A stretch of 64,000 nt of DNA from Proteus penneri (GCF_003144535.1 NZ_PHFJ01000001.1:248001-312000); one strand, 5' to 3'. Positions 37,673-47,295 are shown, numbered from the stretch's first letter. Numbers and translations: made by a program. Notes: generated from the sequence alone by a model not told the origin.

Positions 37673-39002
37673 TATCTTTCCCTCTATAACAATATAAGTA
37701 AGGTAAAATAGCGTGCTTATTAATGCAAGCAAATAAAGATATTAGTCATTAATGTGTAGTAAAAATGACGTGTTTTATTTGGGGTGATTTTTAATCAAGA
37801 CAATTAAATATAACAACAAAATTTTATTCCTCATTAATTGTTATACCACTTTATAGTAATTCAAATAAGGCTAATGATAAAATACGCACGTTCACCCCTG
37901 ATCAAATGGATTTTTAAATAGAGAAAAAGCAGTTTATCTATGAAAAGAGTAAATAATATGAATATTTAATTTGATTTAGATCAATGAAAATTAATGGGAA
38001 TTTTGCATTGAAAATAAATAAATTAAATAATGTTAATTTATCAATTAGATATTTCATATGTTTTAATTTTGTATTATTTGACAATGAGTTATGATAATAC
38101 ACTGAAATATTGAGATAAAAAAATGCCCTGTTGGGGAAACAGGGCTAAAATTAATACAACACCAGGGAAAAACATAGTATAAATAAAATTAACTAAATGG
38201 TTAATAGGTAAATTTACGTGATTCTACATTTTTTTATTAATATGAAATAAAGTATTATTAAATCTTTAATTAATTTTCAAAAAATAGAGCTATATAATGA
38301 ATAGTAAGTGAATAAAAAAGGGAAGAGAAACAAATCAGCAGTATTCTTAAAAATGAAAGATAACAAACCATTTTAGAATTAATACATTAGAGAAGTATGA
38401 TAAAATAAGAATGTAAAGTTCATTTTTTATCTTACCTTAATATCTTATTAATATTAAAGTGTTTTATTGATATGGCAATATAAAATATTTATTGTTAATA
38501 GTTATGAAAATCTTTAATTCTTAAATGTTAAATCGAATATTAAAAAACATCATTAACTAATGACTTTAATAGTTCATTTAAATCTTACTTTAGATAAATA
38601 GAAAAGATTATTAACTGATGTTTTTTTAATCTATTTATTCTTTTTCTAAAATGACTGATTAACTTGATGACTAATGTGCCCAATTTACTTTTTGAGTTAA
38701 TAAAATAAAGAAATGATTATTTATCTTAATGATATGTATGGTTTTTTTATTTTTCAATATTGTTTGTTTTCGTTAATGAGATAATTAAATTAAAATAATA
38801 ACATGTAAAAAAATAAACAAAAAATATACATATAACACAATATTGTGTTACATTTAGTTCGCTTTTAACACAGTAATTTTTGATATTACTTTAAGACAGA
38901 TTCGGATCAGTAATTGACTCAATTACACGGTATCTGCTTACTTTTTTATTTCAATAGCGATGTAAGGATAGGTTATATACGTTATTATATAAGGGGATTA
39001 AT
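37673..39002. other. 1.3 kb gene-poor region between holE and the alanine symporter
   Basis: Highly AT-rich, no credible protein gene on either strand. The one clear element is a small RNA with ArcZ-like core on the minus strand at 38114-38245. The last 150 bases should hold the promoter of the symporter gene. Confidence 0.6.
38114..38245 (-). ncRNA. arcZ: ArcZ-like small regulatory RNA
   Basis: On the minus strand TTTTTCCCTGGTGTTG (38172-38157) matches the most conserved, target-pairing part of ArcZ (UUUCCCUGGUGUUG), which begins the processed 3' form of that RNA. It is followed by a perfect terminator GCCCTGTT-TCCCC-AACAGGGC (38145-38125), ATTTTTTT, so the processed form would be about 55 bases as in E. 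coli. Upstream, TTGAAA (38280-38275), 17 bases, TAATAC (38257-38252) is a plausible promoter that would give about 130 bases in total, near ArcZ's 121. In E. coli arcZ lies beside arcB; here it lies beside holE. The 5' part and start are less certain than the core. Confidence 0.78.
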
Positions 39003-40475
39003 TTGACAGGGCTAATAAACTTTGCGAATAACATTTTATGGGGATATGTTCTTATCTACTTACTTCTCGGAGTAGGTATTTACTTTACTATCCGTACCGG
39101 ATTTATACAAATCCGACATTTTAGTCATATGTTCTCTATTTTGAAAAATAGCCATAAGTCAGATAAATCAGGGATCTCTTCCTTCCAGGCATTATGCACC
39201 AGTTTAGCTGCGCGTGTAGGTACTGGTAACTTGACAGGAGTTGCGATTGCTTTAACAGCGGGGGGGCCTGGCGCTATTTTTTGGATGTGGGTAGTTGCTT
39301 TAATTGGTATGGCAACATCATTAATAGAAAGTACATTAGCACAACTTTATAAAACCAAAGATGATGATGGTAATTACCGAGGTGGTCCTGCTTATTATAT
39401 GACGAAAGGACTGAAAATGCGCTGGATGGGGGTTCTTTTCGCCATTTTCTTGATTATCGCTTTTGGCTTGGTTTTTAATGCTGTCCAAGCGAATTCGATT
39501 GCTCAAGCTACAGCTTCTGCTTTTAATTTTGATCCATTTTATGTGGGGCTCTTTTTAGTATTAACGAGCGGATTTATTATTTTTGGTGGCCTGCGTTGGG
39601 TTGCTCGTGTTGCTGAGTTAGTTGTTCCTATTATGGCAACAGCTTATTTATTATTAGCATTTTGGGTTGTTGCAGATCATATTGAGCGCTTACCCGAAGT
39701 TTTTATTTTAATTTTTAAAAGTGCGTTTGGATTACAAGAAGCGGCTGCAGGTGCAATTGCTTATGGTATTAGTCAAGCGATGACACAAGGTATTCAGCGT
39801 GGCCTCTTTTCTAATGAAGCAGGTATGGGATCAGCACCTAATGCTGCGGCTTCAGCAACACCTTATCCACCACATCCTGCATCCCAAGGTTATATTCAAA
39901 TGTTAGGTGTTTTTATGGATACCTTGGTTATTTGTAGTGCCACTGCGGTGATCATTTTATCATCGGGGGTATTAGATAGTTATCCAGAAGGTATTAACGG
40001 TATTCAATTAACGCAATTGGCTTTGTCATCTAGTGTAGGGGGTTGGGGGAGTACCTTTATCGCGATTGCAATTTTCTTCTTCGCTTTTACCTCCATTATT
40101 GCTAATTATGCTTATGCTGAGAGTAATATGATTTTCCTTGGACGTAATCACACAACAGGGCTATTTCTGTTACGTTCAGCAGCGTTAGCCATGGTGATGT
40201 TTGGCGCTTTAGCGGATATGCCTCTTGTTTGGAAAATGGCCGATCTCTCAATGGGATTAATGGCAATGACTAATTTAATCGCAATCATTTTACTTTCTGG
40301 TGTCGCCTTAAAATTAGTTAAAGATTATAACCAGCAACGACAAGCAGGTTTATTGCCTACGTTTGATATTCGACAATATCCAGAGTTACAAGATGATATT
40401 GAAGAAGGAATTTGGGATAAGAATATTGTTTCAGATGAACCTTTAATTCGATGTGAAAAAGTGAGTAATAATTAA
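39003..40475 (+). CDS. Sodium:alanine/glycine symporter (AgcS/AlsT family)
   Basis: A 490-residue inner-membrane symporter with about 11 membrane segments and the family motifs SLAARVGTGNLTGVA, GGPGAIFWMWVVALIG, NEAGMGSAPNAAA and a hydrophilic tail. Imports alanine or glycine with Na+. The start is a TTG at 39003 with AAGGGGA 6 bases upstream; no in-frame ATG fits. E. coli YaaJ is a relative. Confidence 0.9.
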   Translation: MTGLINFANNILWGYVLIYLLLGVGIYFTIRTGFIQIRHFSHMFSILKNSHKSDKSGISSFQALCTSLAARVGTGNLTGVAIALTAGGPGAIFWMWVVALIGMATSLIESTLAQLYKTKDDDGNYRGGPAYYMTKGLKMRWMGVLFAIFLIIAFGLVFNAVQANSIAQATASAFNFDPFYVGLFLVLTSGFIIFGGLRWVARVAELVVPIMATAYLLLAFWVVADHIERLPEVFILIFKSAFGLQEAAAGAIAYGISQAMTQGIQRGLFSNEAGMGSAPNAAASATPYPPHPASQGYIQMLGVFMDTLVICSATAVIILSSGVLDSYPEGINGIQLTQLALSSSVGGWGSTFIAIAIFFFAFTSIIANYAYAESNMIFLGRNHTTGLFLLRSAALAMVMFGALADMPLVWKMADLSMGLMAMTNLIAIILLSGVALKLVKDYNQQRQAGLLPTFDIRQYPELQDDIEEGIWDKNIVSDEPLIRCEKVSNN

Positions 40476-40509
40476 AGCTAGCAATAATAAAAAAAGAACA
40501 AAACTCAAG

Positions 40510-40537
40510 ACCCATATTTTCTAATATGGGTTTTTTG
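40510..40537 (+). terminator. Symporter gene terminator
   Basis: ACCCATATT / AATATGGGT then TTTTT. Confidence 0.88.
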
Positions 40538-40580
40538 ATTACTATTTAGCTAATGATATCAACTTAATTCAGGATGAATA

Positions 40581-41441
40581 ATGATTTTTAGCCGATACAA
40601 TATAAGTTTATTATTGGGTGTATTTTTACTTTTAGGTTGTTCAACACAGCCCAAATTAATCGATCGAGGAAATTATGTTGCTGAGATTATTGCTAATAAT
40701 CCAGGACAAGATAATCGTGTCAAATATTTAATTATGCATTATACGGCAGCAAATGATGCTGTTTCATTAAAAACCCTTACAGGAGGAACAGTAAGTAGTC
40801 ATTACCTAATACCAACAAAGCCTAAATTTATCAATAATAAACCTATTGTTTTATCTTTGGTCAATGAAAATAAAAGAGCATGGCATGCGGGACTAAGCCA
40901 ATGGGGAAATAGTGCAGGTCTTAACGACGGCTCTATTGGTATTGAAATTACAAATTTGGGTTATAAAGATGAGGGAATATTAAGGTATTGGTTTTCTTAT
41001 ACTCCTGAGCAAGTTTTGACGATCACATTAATGATGAAAGATATTATTCAACGCTATGGCATTGAGCCTCAAAATGTTTTAGGGCATAGTGATATAGCTC
41101 CTCAAAGAAAGGTCGATCCCGGACCTCTTTTCCCATGGGCTGAGTTAGCAAAACAGGGAATAGGAGCTTGGCCTGATGAAGAAACAGTTGCTTTTTATTT
41201 AGCAGGAAGAGAAATCTCTGAGCCTGTTGATATTGCTAACTTCCAAACACTTTTGGCGAAATATGGCTATCAAACTCCTACGAGTGGAGTATTAGATCCC
41301 GAGACACAGAAAGTGGTAAGCGCATTTCAGATGCATTTTAGAGCAAGTGATATTAAAGGTATTCCGGATGCACAATCAGAAGCTATTTTAATGGCATTAA
41401 TTGATAAATATCGTACGAAATGGATACAGCCAGTTATTTAG
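40581..41441 (+). CDS. amiD: N-acetylmuramoyl-L-alanine amidase AmiD (lipoprotein)
   Basis: A 286-residue outer-membrane lipoprotein amidase that cleaves the amide between muramic acid and the stem peptide. Lipobox LLGC at Cys20 with Ser at +2, consistent with outer-membrane sorting. Amidase_2 fold with zinc ligands in IMHYTAAND (His53), HAG and GHSDIAPQRKVDPG, then a C-terminal peptidoglycan-binding region. Matches E. coli AmiD along its length. Confidence 0.93.
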   Translation: MIFSRYNISLLLGVFLLLGCSTQPKLIDRGNYVAEIIANNPGQDNRVKYLIMHYTAANDAVSLKTLTGGTVSSHYLIPTKPKFINNKPIVLSLVNENKRAWHAGLSQWGNSAGLNDGSIGIEITNLGYKDEGILRYWFSYTPEQVLTITLMMKDIIQRYGIEPQNVLGHSDIAPQRKVDPGPLFPWAELAKQGIGAWPDEETVAFYLAGREISEPVDIANFQTLLAKYGYQTPTSGVLDPETQKVVSAFQMHFRASDIKGIPDAQSEAILMALIDKYRTKWIQPVI

Positions 41442-41469
41442 GTCACAGAACATTCAATTATTTAATAAT

Positions 41470-41501
41470 TTGCCCCAAAGTGGATATCCGCCTTGGGGCA
41501 A
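41470..41501. terminator. Bidirectional terminator between amiD and brnQ
   Basis: TTGCCCCAA-G-GG / CC-C-TTGGGGCAA hairpin with small mismatches. Confidence 0.75.
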
Positions 41502-41506
41502 GTTAT

Positions 41507-42859
41507 TTATTTTATGATGTTAGGAGTGGTAATTTCAGATTCAGTTTCTTTAAAGTTGAGACTGATGATTAATGAAATAACGAATGCAATAATACCGGGT
41601 AATACCCAACCTAAGCCATAATCAGACAGCGGGATATAACTAAATAATTGCAGCAAATCAGCATTCAACCACTTCAGTTGCTTCAATGTATCGAAAAGAC
41701 TCATTAAAACAATGATGGCAATTGTAAAGCGATAGGTGAAGCGAGGCGCTTTTAATTTATTACGAATAAATTGCAGTAATACTAATGTAACTGCAGTTGG
41801 ATAAATCATTAATAATGCAGGAATAGTTACTCTTAATAATGTATCAAGGCCAAACGTTGATACGATTGTGGTCATTAATGTAAATACCACAACCCAAAAG
41901 CGATAGCCTAAACGGTGATGGAATGTCGCAAAGTAGTCAGCAGCAGCACTTGTTACACCAACAAGTGTTGTCATACTCGCTAATAAAACAATCCCGCCCA
42001 TTAACCAAGTACCGACAGAACCAAATAGCGCATCGACATATCGTGAGAAAATTTGACCACCGTTAGTCGCATTGAGTGCAGGATCAGCAAAAACAGACAC
42101 AGAGTAGCTTGTTGCACCTAAGTAGAAAAGGCACAGATAAAGTGCGGCTAACAGTAAGACTGAAATCATACCCGCTTTTACGGTAATAAAACCGATCTGG
42201 CGTGGTTCAGTAATGCCTTTGGTATATAAAGCACGAGCCACGATACCGCCAAATGCCATGGCTGAAAGGACATCCATGGTTTGGTAGCCATCAATAAAGC
42301 CAGAGAAGAAGCCATTTACCGCATAAAGACCTGTCGGTTCACCAATTGGGGAAATCGGTTTAGCCACAACAGCAATACCAACAACAACAAGTAGAATTAA
42401 AAGCGCGGGTGTCATAAATTTACCAATGGCGCTTATCATCGTGCCTTGTTTTAACATGAAGAACATACTGGTGATGTTAAACACAAGAGCGAAAGTGAGG
42501 TGTGTTGCCGTATTTTTTTCAACGAGCCCTAAAGGTAAAAAACCCATTTCATAAGCAGTATTGGTAACACGAGGCATCGCAAAAGTAGAACCTACGATAA
42601 GATACAGTGCTACCCAGAAAATGACGGCAACCCATGAAGGTAAATCAATAGAAAGGCGCTCACCACGTCCACGAATTGCAACGATAACTAAGGTTAGAAA
42701 TGGGAGTAAGACACCAGTAACTAGGAAACCTAAAGATGTACTAAACCAGAGGTTTCCCGATTGAAAACCCGCCATAGGGGGGAAAATAATATTGCCAGCA
42801 CCAAGAAAGAGTGCAAAAACCATCATTCCAAGAACGAGCATATCTTTTGTAGAAAGCAT
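41507..42859 (-). CDS. brnQ: Branched-chain amino acid transporter BrnQ
   Basis: A 450-residue LIVCS-family Na+-coupled carrier for leucine, isoleucine and valine with 12 membrane segments. Conserved LGAGNIIFPPMAG near the N-terminus, GFIDGYQTMDVLSAMAFGGI in the middle, and SLFDTLKQLKW near the end. Monocistronic. Confidence 0.94.
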   Translation of the reverse strand: MLSTKDMLVLGMMVFALFLGAGNIIFPPMAGFQSGNLWFSTSLGFLVTGVLLPFLTLVIVAIRGRGERLSIDLPSWVAVIFWVALYLIVGSTFAMPRVTNTAYEMGFLPLGLVEKNTATHLTFALVFNITSMFFMLKQGTMISAIGKFMTPALLILLVVVGIAVVAKPISPIGEPTGLYAVNGFFSGFIDGYQTMDVLSAMAFGGIVARALYTKGITEPRQIGFITVKAGMISVLLLAALYLCLFYLGATSYSVSVFADPALNATNGGQIFSRYVDALFGSVGTWLMGGIVLLASMTTLVGVTSAAADYFATFHHRLGYRFWVVVFTLMTTIVSTFGLDTLLRVTIPALLMIYPTAVTLVLLQFIRNKLKAPRFTYRFTIAIIVLMSLFDTLKQLKWLNADLLQLFSYIPLSDYGLGWVLPGIIAFVISLIISLNFKETESEITTPNIIK

Positions 42860-43161
42860 AACTTAAACTACCTGTCTGTGAAGAAAATATATAAATGATT
42901 TATATTTGTTATTCTACATCTAGCCTAATTAACAGCTTAATATGTTGTGAAAATGCAATTTGAATAACGAAAAGTGAATTGATAGTAACAAATTCTGAAG
43001 GATATGTAAGAAGAAAGGCAGATTTAACGCTCATTTAACAGCAATTATAGAATAATAAAAGGCTATATTTTTGGTCGAAAAGCAGTGTGATCCTCTGCTA
43101 AGGATCACAATAGCTATATAATTTTGTAGACATTCGCGATAAAACACAAAAAAAATCGTGT

Positions 43162-43968
43162 TTAAATAAATTTATTGATAGCGACTGCAACACCGTGCTC
43201 TTCATTAGAAAGTGTGACGAATTTAGCGACTTTTTTCACTTCTTCAGGGGCATTTCCCATTGCAACACCTAAGCCTGCATATTTTAGCATTGCCAAATCA
43301 TTACCTTGATCACCAATACACATGATTTTTTCTGGTGTAATCTTTAAATGTTCAGCGACTTTTTGAACAGCACTTCCTTTATTGACATGGGTATTCAGCA
43401 CTTCAATAAAATAAGGTGCACTGCGTAATATGCTGTATTGTTCATAAATATTAGCAGGAAGATATTGAATCGCATTATCCAAAACGGCTGGTGCATCAAC
43501 AATCATAAACTTACTAAAATACATATCAGTTTGCATTTCATTCAGTGGACGATAATAAAGTGGAGTCCAAGATAAAAAGGCTTCTTGGCAGGTGAAATGG
43601 CTAATATGACGATTAGTGGTATAAATCTTATTATCGCTGATAACGTGAAAATGGACACCAATCTCGCGAGCGAGGTTTTCAAAATAGAGGTAATCTTCAA
43701 AATTGAGCAGATCTTGAATAATAACTTCACCATTATCTGCTTGATGGATTTGGCTACCATTATTGCTGATGCAGTAACAGTTAGATGTATCAAGACCGAG
43801 TGTTTTTAAATAGGGATAGATGCCATTAAAGGCACGCCCTGAAGCCAATACAATCTTAACTCCCGCTTCTTTTGCTCTCTGAACGGCCTGTTTTACTTCT
43901 GGCGTAATTTCGTGTTGTTTGTTAAGCAAGGTTCCATCTAAATCAATAGCGATAAGCTTAATACTCAT
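43162..43968 (-). CDS. HAD-family sugar phosphatase, YidA type
   Basis: A 268-residue Cof-type HAD phosphatase. Motif I DLDGTLL, motif II ASGR, motif III Lys (NKGSAV) and motif IV GDQGNDLAML are all present, with a C2 cap (about 85-190) for substrate choice. Closest to E. coli YidA by eye (MSIKLIAIDLDGT, KSAPYFLEIL-like RSAPYFIEVL). Substrate probably a small sugar phosphate. The start at 43968 is set by GGGGAT upstream; longer in-frame starts are possible. Confidence 0.87.
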   Translation of the reverse strand: MSIKLIAIDLDGTLLNKQHEITPEVKQAVQRAKEAGVKIVLASGRAFNGIYPYLKTLGLDTSNCYCISNNGSQIHQADNGEVIIQDLLNFEDYLYFENLAREIGVHFHVISDNKIYTTNRHISHFTCQEAFLSWTPLYYRPLNEMQTDMYFSKFMIVDAPAVLDNAIQYLPANIYEQYSILRSAPYFIEVLNTHVNKGSAVQKVAEHLKITPEKIMCIGDQGNDLAMLKYAGLGVAMGNAPEEVKKVAKFVTLSNEEHGVAVAINKFI

Positions 43969-44095
43969 TAGCATCCCCATGTTAAATAAAAGCAATCATG
44001 ATAAAGGAAGGACGAAGCGGTCTATCATCACATAGCTTGAGTATTATTTATGTGACATTAAAGGCTATCTGTATAATGTCACATAAATAGAAGGG

Positions 44096-44482
44096 TTAAT
44101 CACAACAAGGTGATTGTAAATGTAATGGCTGTTTGGTTTCTAAAACGATCTCTTGATTCTGCCGAAAGTCGAAAGGCGTGATGCCATACTCTTTACGGAA
44201 CATATAAGTAAAGTGAGATTGCGAACCAAAGCCGAAATCAAGAGCGATATCGAAGATAGAACGTTCACTGGTACGTAATAAATGAATAGCACCAGCTAAT
44301 CTACGCTGACGGATATACTTTCCTAAAGAGGTGCCTGTGACTTCTTTAAAGATTTTCTGCATGTGCCAAAGAGAATATCCAGAATAAGCCGCCAACTCTT
44401 CAAGATGGATAACACGGCCTAAATGCTCCTCAATCCATTTACTTAGCGCGCACACTAATGCGAGATGATTATCTTGTGGCAT
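44096..44482 (-). CDS. AraC-family activator of the MarA/SoxS/PqrA group
   Basis: A 128-residue protein made only of the AraC DNA-binding domain, with two helix-turn-helix units: one in LEELAAYSGYSLWHMQKIFK, the other in IFDIALDFGFGSQSHFTYMF followed by FRKEYGITPFDFR. Such one-domain proteins activate efflux and stress genes at marboxes; P. vulgaris PqrA is the genus example and this may be that gene. No MarR or SoxR gene lies adjacent, so control differs from E. coli mar and sox. A marbox-like element lies upstream at 44594-44612. Confidence 0.82.
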   Translation of the reverse strand: MPQDNHLALVCALSKWIEEHLGRVIHLEELAAYSGYSLWHMQKIFKEVTGTSLGKYIRQRRLAGAIHLLRTSERSIFDIALDFGFGSQSHFTYMFRKEYGITPFDFRQNQEIVLETKQPLHLQSPCCD

Positions 44483-44593
44483 TACAGTTCCATTCTATCA
44501 ATGAAGTTAAGGTAAAAATCAAAATTAACTCCCTAATCTTATACAAAAAATGGCAGACAGAGAAATCCATATTAATGGATAGCTATCTCTAAT

Positions 44594-44612
44594 CGTTGGC
44601 AAAATGTGTACT
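44594..44612 (-). promoter_or_regulatory. Possible marbox upstream of the MarA-like gene
   Basis: Minus strand AGTACACATTTTGCCAACG has the spacing of the marbox AYnGCACnnWnnRYYAAAY with several mismatches. Suggests autoregulation; weak. Confidence 0.3.
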
Positions 44613-44792
44613 TAATAATATAAGGTCATTTTACATACAGTTTAGAGCGAAATAATGCACATTATCTGAAGTCTGTCGAGGAAGCATTTACCTTTCATAA
44701 TGAAAGTTATGCTAAATTTACTTATAGAGATAATTGATTGCGAATTTTATAACAACAACTCCTTTTCTTGTTATCGTATTTAAGCGAATACT

Positions 44793-44798
44793 TATAAT
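44793..44798 (+). promoter_or_regulatory. -10 element of the MgrB-like gene
   Basis: TATAAT consensus -10 about 43 bases before the TTG start; the -35 is poor, as expected for an activator-dependent promoter. I could not identify a clean PhoP direct repeat. Confidence 0.4.
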
Positions 44799-44840
44799 GT
44801 GATAAGTCATACTAACAAAATGTATTTAAAGGATTTTAAA

Positions 44841-44996
44841 TTGAACGCAAAGAAAATAATTATTAGCTTAATTATTGCATTGGTCATTACCTTTGGCCTC
44901 TATCTGGTGGCTTTAGATAATTTTTGCGATCGAGGAGAGGATTTCCAACAAGGCCTTTGCCGCTTTACCACATTATTTCCCTCAAAACATCACTAA
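44841..44996 (+). CDS. mgrB: MgrB-like small membrane protein
   Basis: A 51-residue protein starting at TTG (44841) with AAAGGA 7 bases upstream. Basic start MNAKK, one membrane segment (about 6-24), then a short periplasmic tail with NFCDRGEDFQQGLCRFTTLFP. This matches the MgrB pattern, NxxCDxxxxFxxGxCxxxxFxP, in which the two Cys and the aromatic/Pro end are needed to inhibit the sensor kinase PhoQ. E. coli MgrB has 47 residues. An in-frame ATG at 44799 or 44820 would add an N-terminus without a ribosome-binding site and breaks the family length. phoPQ is not in the window. Confidence 0.75.
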   Translation: MNAKKIIISLIIALVITFGLYLVALDNFCDRGEDFQQGLCRFTTLFPSKHH

Positions 44997-45095
44997 CTAA
45001 AAGATAGCTTTTCTTATTATTTTTCGCCTAGCATAAAATGTATTTGTTATTCAAGTCAGAATAGTGTTTTAATGGTGGCTCGAAATGAATAAAAT

Positions 45096-45113
45096 CGTAA
45101 ACATTAGTTTACA
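45096..45113. promoter_or_regulatory. TyrR box upstream of aroP
   Basis: CGTAAACATTAGTTTACA is one base off the TyrR consensus TGTAAA-N6-TTTACA, 37 bases before the aroP start. E. coli aroP is repressed by TyrR with aromatic amino acids. Confidence 0.8.
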
Positions 45114-45149
45114 TATTAAGTTGATAAAATAATAAAGAGAAGAGGATGT

Positions 45150-46532
45150 ATGGCGAGAGAGTCGCAACAGACAGAACTTAAGCGCGGTCTGAAAAATCGA
45201 CATATCCAGCTAATTGCGCTGGGTGGTGCTGTCGGCGCTGGTCTGTTTCTTGGTATAGCGCAAACTATTAATATGACAGGCCCATCAGTAATATTAGGAT
45301 ATGCTATTGGTGGTTTTATTGCGTTTATGATCATGCGCCAATTAGGCGAAATGGTTGCCGAAGAGCCAGTTGCGGGCTCGTTTAGTCACTTTGCTAATAA
45401 ATATTGGAGCCCATTTGCTGGCTTTTTATCTGGCTGGAACTATTGGGTGATGTTTATTCTTGTCGGTATGGCAGAATTAACCGCTGCAGGTAAATATATT
45501 AACTACTGGTTACCAGATATCCCTGTTTGGGTTTCCGTTGCTATCTTCTTCGTGGCAATTAACTTAATCAATTTGATTAACGTTAAAATGTATGGTGAAA
45601 CAGAATTCTGGTTTGCCATTATTAAAGTGTTGGCGATCGTTGGTATGATTTTATTTGGGAGCTATTTACTGGTAAGTGGTAATGGTGGTCCCCAAGCTTC
45701 GGTTAGCAATTTATGGGAGCTAGGTTTTTTCCCTCATGGTTTTACGGGCTTTATGTCTGCATTAGCCATTGTGATGTTCTCTTTTGGGGGACTTGAGCTG
45801 GTGGGGATCACTGCGGCTGAAGCTGAAAATCCAAAAGTCAGCATCCCAAAAGCAACTAATCAAGTTGTTTATCGTATTTTAATTTTCTATATCGGTTCGT
45901 TGTTAGTGTTACTTTCACTCTATCCTTGGACGCAAGTTGTGAAAGGTGAAAGCCCATTCGTCCTGATTTTCCATAACTTGGATAATTTCTTAATCGCAAA
46001 TATTTTAAATGCTGTGGTATTAACGGCTGCACTGTCAGTTTATAACAGTGGTGTTTATTCTAATAGTCGTATGCTTTATGGCTTGGCAAAACAAGGAAAT
46101 GCACCACATGCACTTTCTCGCATTAATAAACGTGGTGTACCAGTAGTGTCGTTACTATTGTCAGCTATTGCGACCTCATTAGGTATTTTAGTTAATTACT
46201 TATTACCTGATCAAGCGTTAGAATTATTAATGGCATTGGTTGTAACCACATTAGTACTTAATTGGATTATGATCTGTTTAGCGAATTTAAAATTTAGAGC
46301 GGCAAAAACGAAAGAGGGTATAGAGCCTTTCTTTAAAGCACTTTGGTATCCTTATGGTAACTACATTTGTCTTGCTTTCTTATGCATGATTTTAGTGATT
46401 ATCTTATTTATGCCACAAGTGAATATTTCAGTAATTTTAATGCCATTCTGGATCGCATTCTTATGGGTTGGTTTTAAGATTTCCCGTATGAAGAAAACAC
46501 CGGATAATGCTCAAGCCAGTCAAGATATTTAA
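45150..46532 (+). CDS. aroP: Aromatic amino acid permease AroP
   Basis: A 460-residue APC-family permease with 12 membrane segments. Near-identical blocks to E. coli AroP: LKRGLKNRHIQLIALGGAVG, MRQLGEMVAEEPVAGSFSHF, MFSFGGLELVGITAAEAENP, and LTAALSVYNSGVYSNSRML. Imports Phe, Tyr and Trp by proton symport. PheP is the main alternative, but the TyrR box favours AroP. AGAGAAGAGG precedes the ATG. Confidence 0.9.
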   Translation: MARESQQTELKRGLKNRHIQLIALGGAVGAGLFLGIAQTINMTGPSVILGYAIGGFIAFMIMRQLGEMVAEEPVAGSFSHFANKYWSPFAGFLSGWNYWVMFILVGMAELTAAGKYINYWLPDIPVWVSVAIFFVAINLINLINVKMYGETEFWFAIIKVLAIVGMILFGSYLLVSGNGGPQASVSNLWELGFFPHGFTGFMSALAIVMFSFGGLELVGITAAEAENPKVSIPKATNQVVYRILIFYIGSLLVLLSLYPWTQVVKGESPFVLIFHNLDNFLIANILNAVVLTAALSVYNSGVYSNSRMLYGLAKQGNAPHALSRINKRGVPVVSLLLSAIATSLGILVNYLLPDQALELLMALVVTTLVLNWIMICLANLKFRAAKTKEGIEPFFKALWYPYGNYICLAFLCMILVIILFMPQVNISVILMPFWIAFLWVGFKISRMKKTPDNAQASQDI

Positions 46533-46566
46533 GTTATTACAGGTTGATTGAGTTACTTTATTGAAC

Positions 46567-46595
46567 AAAAAACGCATCTAAATGATGCGTTTTTT
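46567..46595 (+). terminator. aroP terminator
   Basis: AAAACGCATC / GATGCGTTTT with T run. Confidence 0.88.
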
Positions 46596-46659
46596 AATTG
46601 TATTGTTCTATATTTTTATTGTTTACACTTATTCTGTTCTGATAGGCAAAAATAAGAAA

Positions 46660-47295
46660 TTACTGCCAACGTAACCAAGCAAATAACACGTTACCATTAT
46701 TATAAGTACCAGGTACATAGGTCGCTTGTAATGAAAGGTGCCCATAACCGACAGACACTAACGGCAAAGGAAGTGGCATAGGAATATAGTTATATTCATG
46801 GCGTGCTGTAATACTCAGTGTAAATCCTGCGCCCATACGGAAACCGTCTTTATCACCGGGATACCACATTTTCTCAAAACCATAGCCTATAATAGGTTGT
46901 ACGCGGTTATTTGAGTCCATAAATGCCATCGCATAAAGAGAGTGCCAATCACCATCATTGTCATAACGATATTTACCCATGCCAAAGCCCCAAGGTGTTT
47001 CGTTATAGCGATCAGTTTTTTCTTTATCGTAAGTAAATCGGTTATGCCAAGTCCATACAGGTAAATAGTAATTATATTGGTCATTATCCCAAGTTTGATT
47101 AACATTACGTTTGAATTTTTCCCAGTAGTTCTCTTCATTATTAGATTGAGGAGGGTTGCTGGTGACTTGTTGGTTTTCTGTCATAATAGTCTGATTGGTA
47201 TCTGTATTATTTTCAGAAGCGAAAGCAGAAGTTGTTAACGCAAGTGAAAACAGCGTTGTAGCTAATACGCTAGGGTGAAAATAGGACGATGACAT
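46660..47295 (-). CDS. pagP: Lipid A palmitoyltransferase PagP
   Basis: An outer-membrane beta-barrel enzyme that moves palmitate from phospholipid to lipid A. The 211-residue protein has a signal peptide (about 1-26), then a spacer rich in Asn, Gln and Thr that E. coli PagP lacks, and the PagP barrel with catalytic His in WTWHNRFTY and Asp-Ser in MAFMDSNNR, plus GYGFEKMW and a final strand NVLFAWLRWQ. The start at 47295 begins the signal peptide. In E. coli PhoPQ controls pagP; an MgrB-like gene lies 2 kb away. Confidence 0.93.
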   Translation of the reverse strand: MSSSYFHPSVLATTLFSLALTTSAFASENNTDTNQTIMTENQQVTSNPPQSNNEENYWEKFKRNVNQTWDNDQYNYYLPVWTWHNRFTYDKEKTDRYNETPWGFGMGKYRYDNDGDWHSLYAMAFMDSNNRVQPIIGYGFEKMWYPGDKDGFRMGAGFTLSITARHEYNYIPMPLPLPLVSVGYGHLSLQATYVPGTYNNGNVLFAWLRWQ

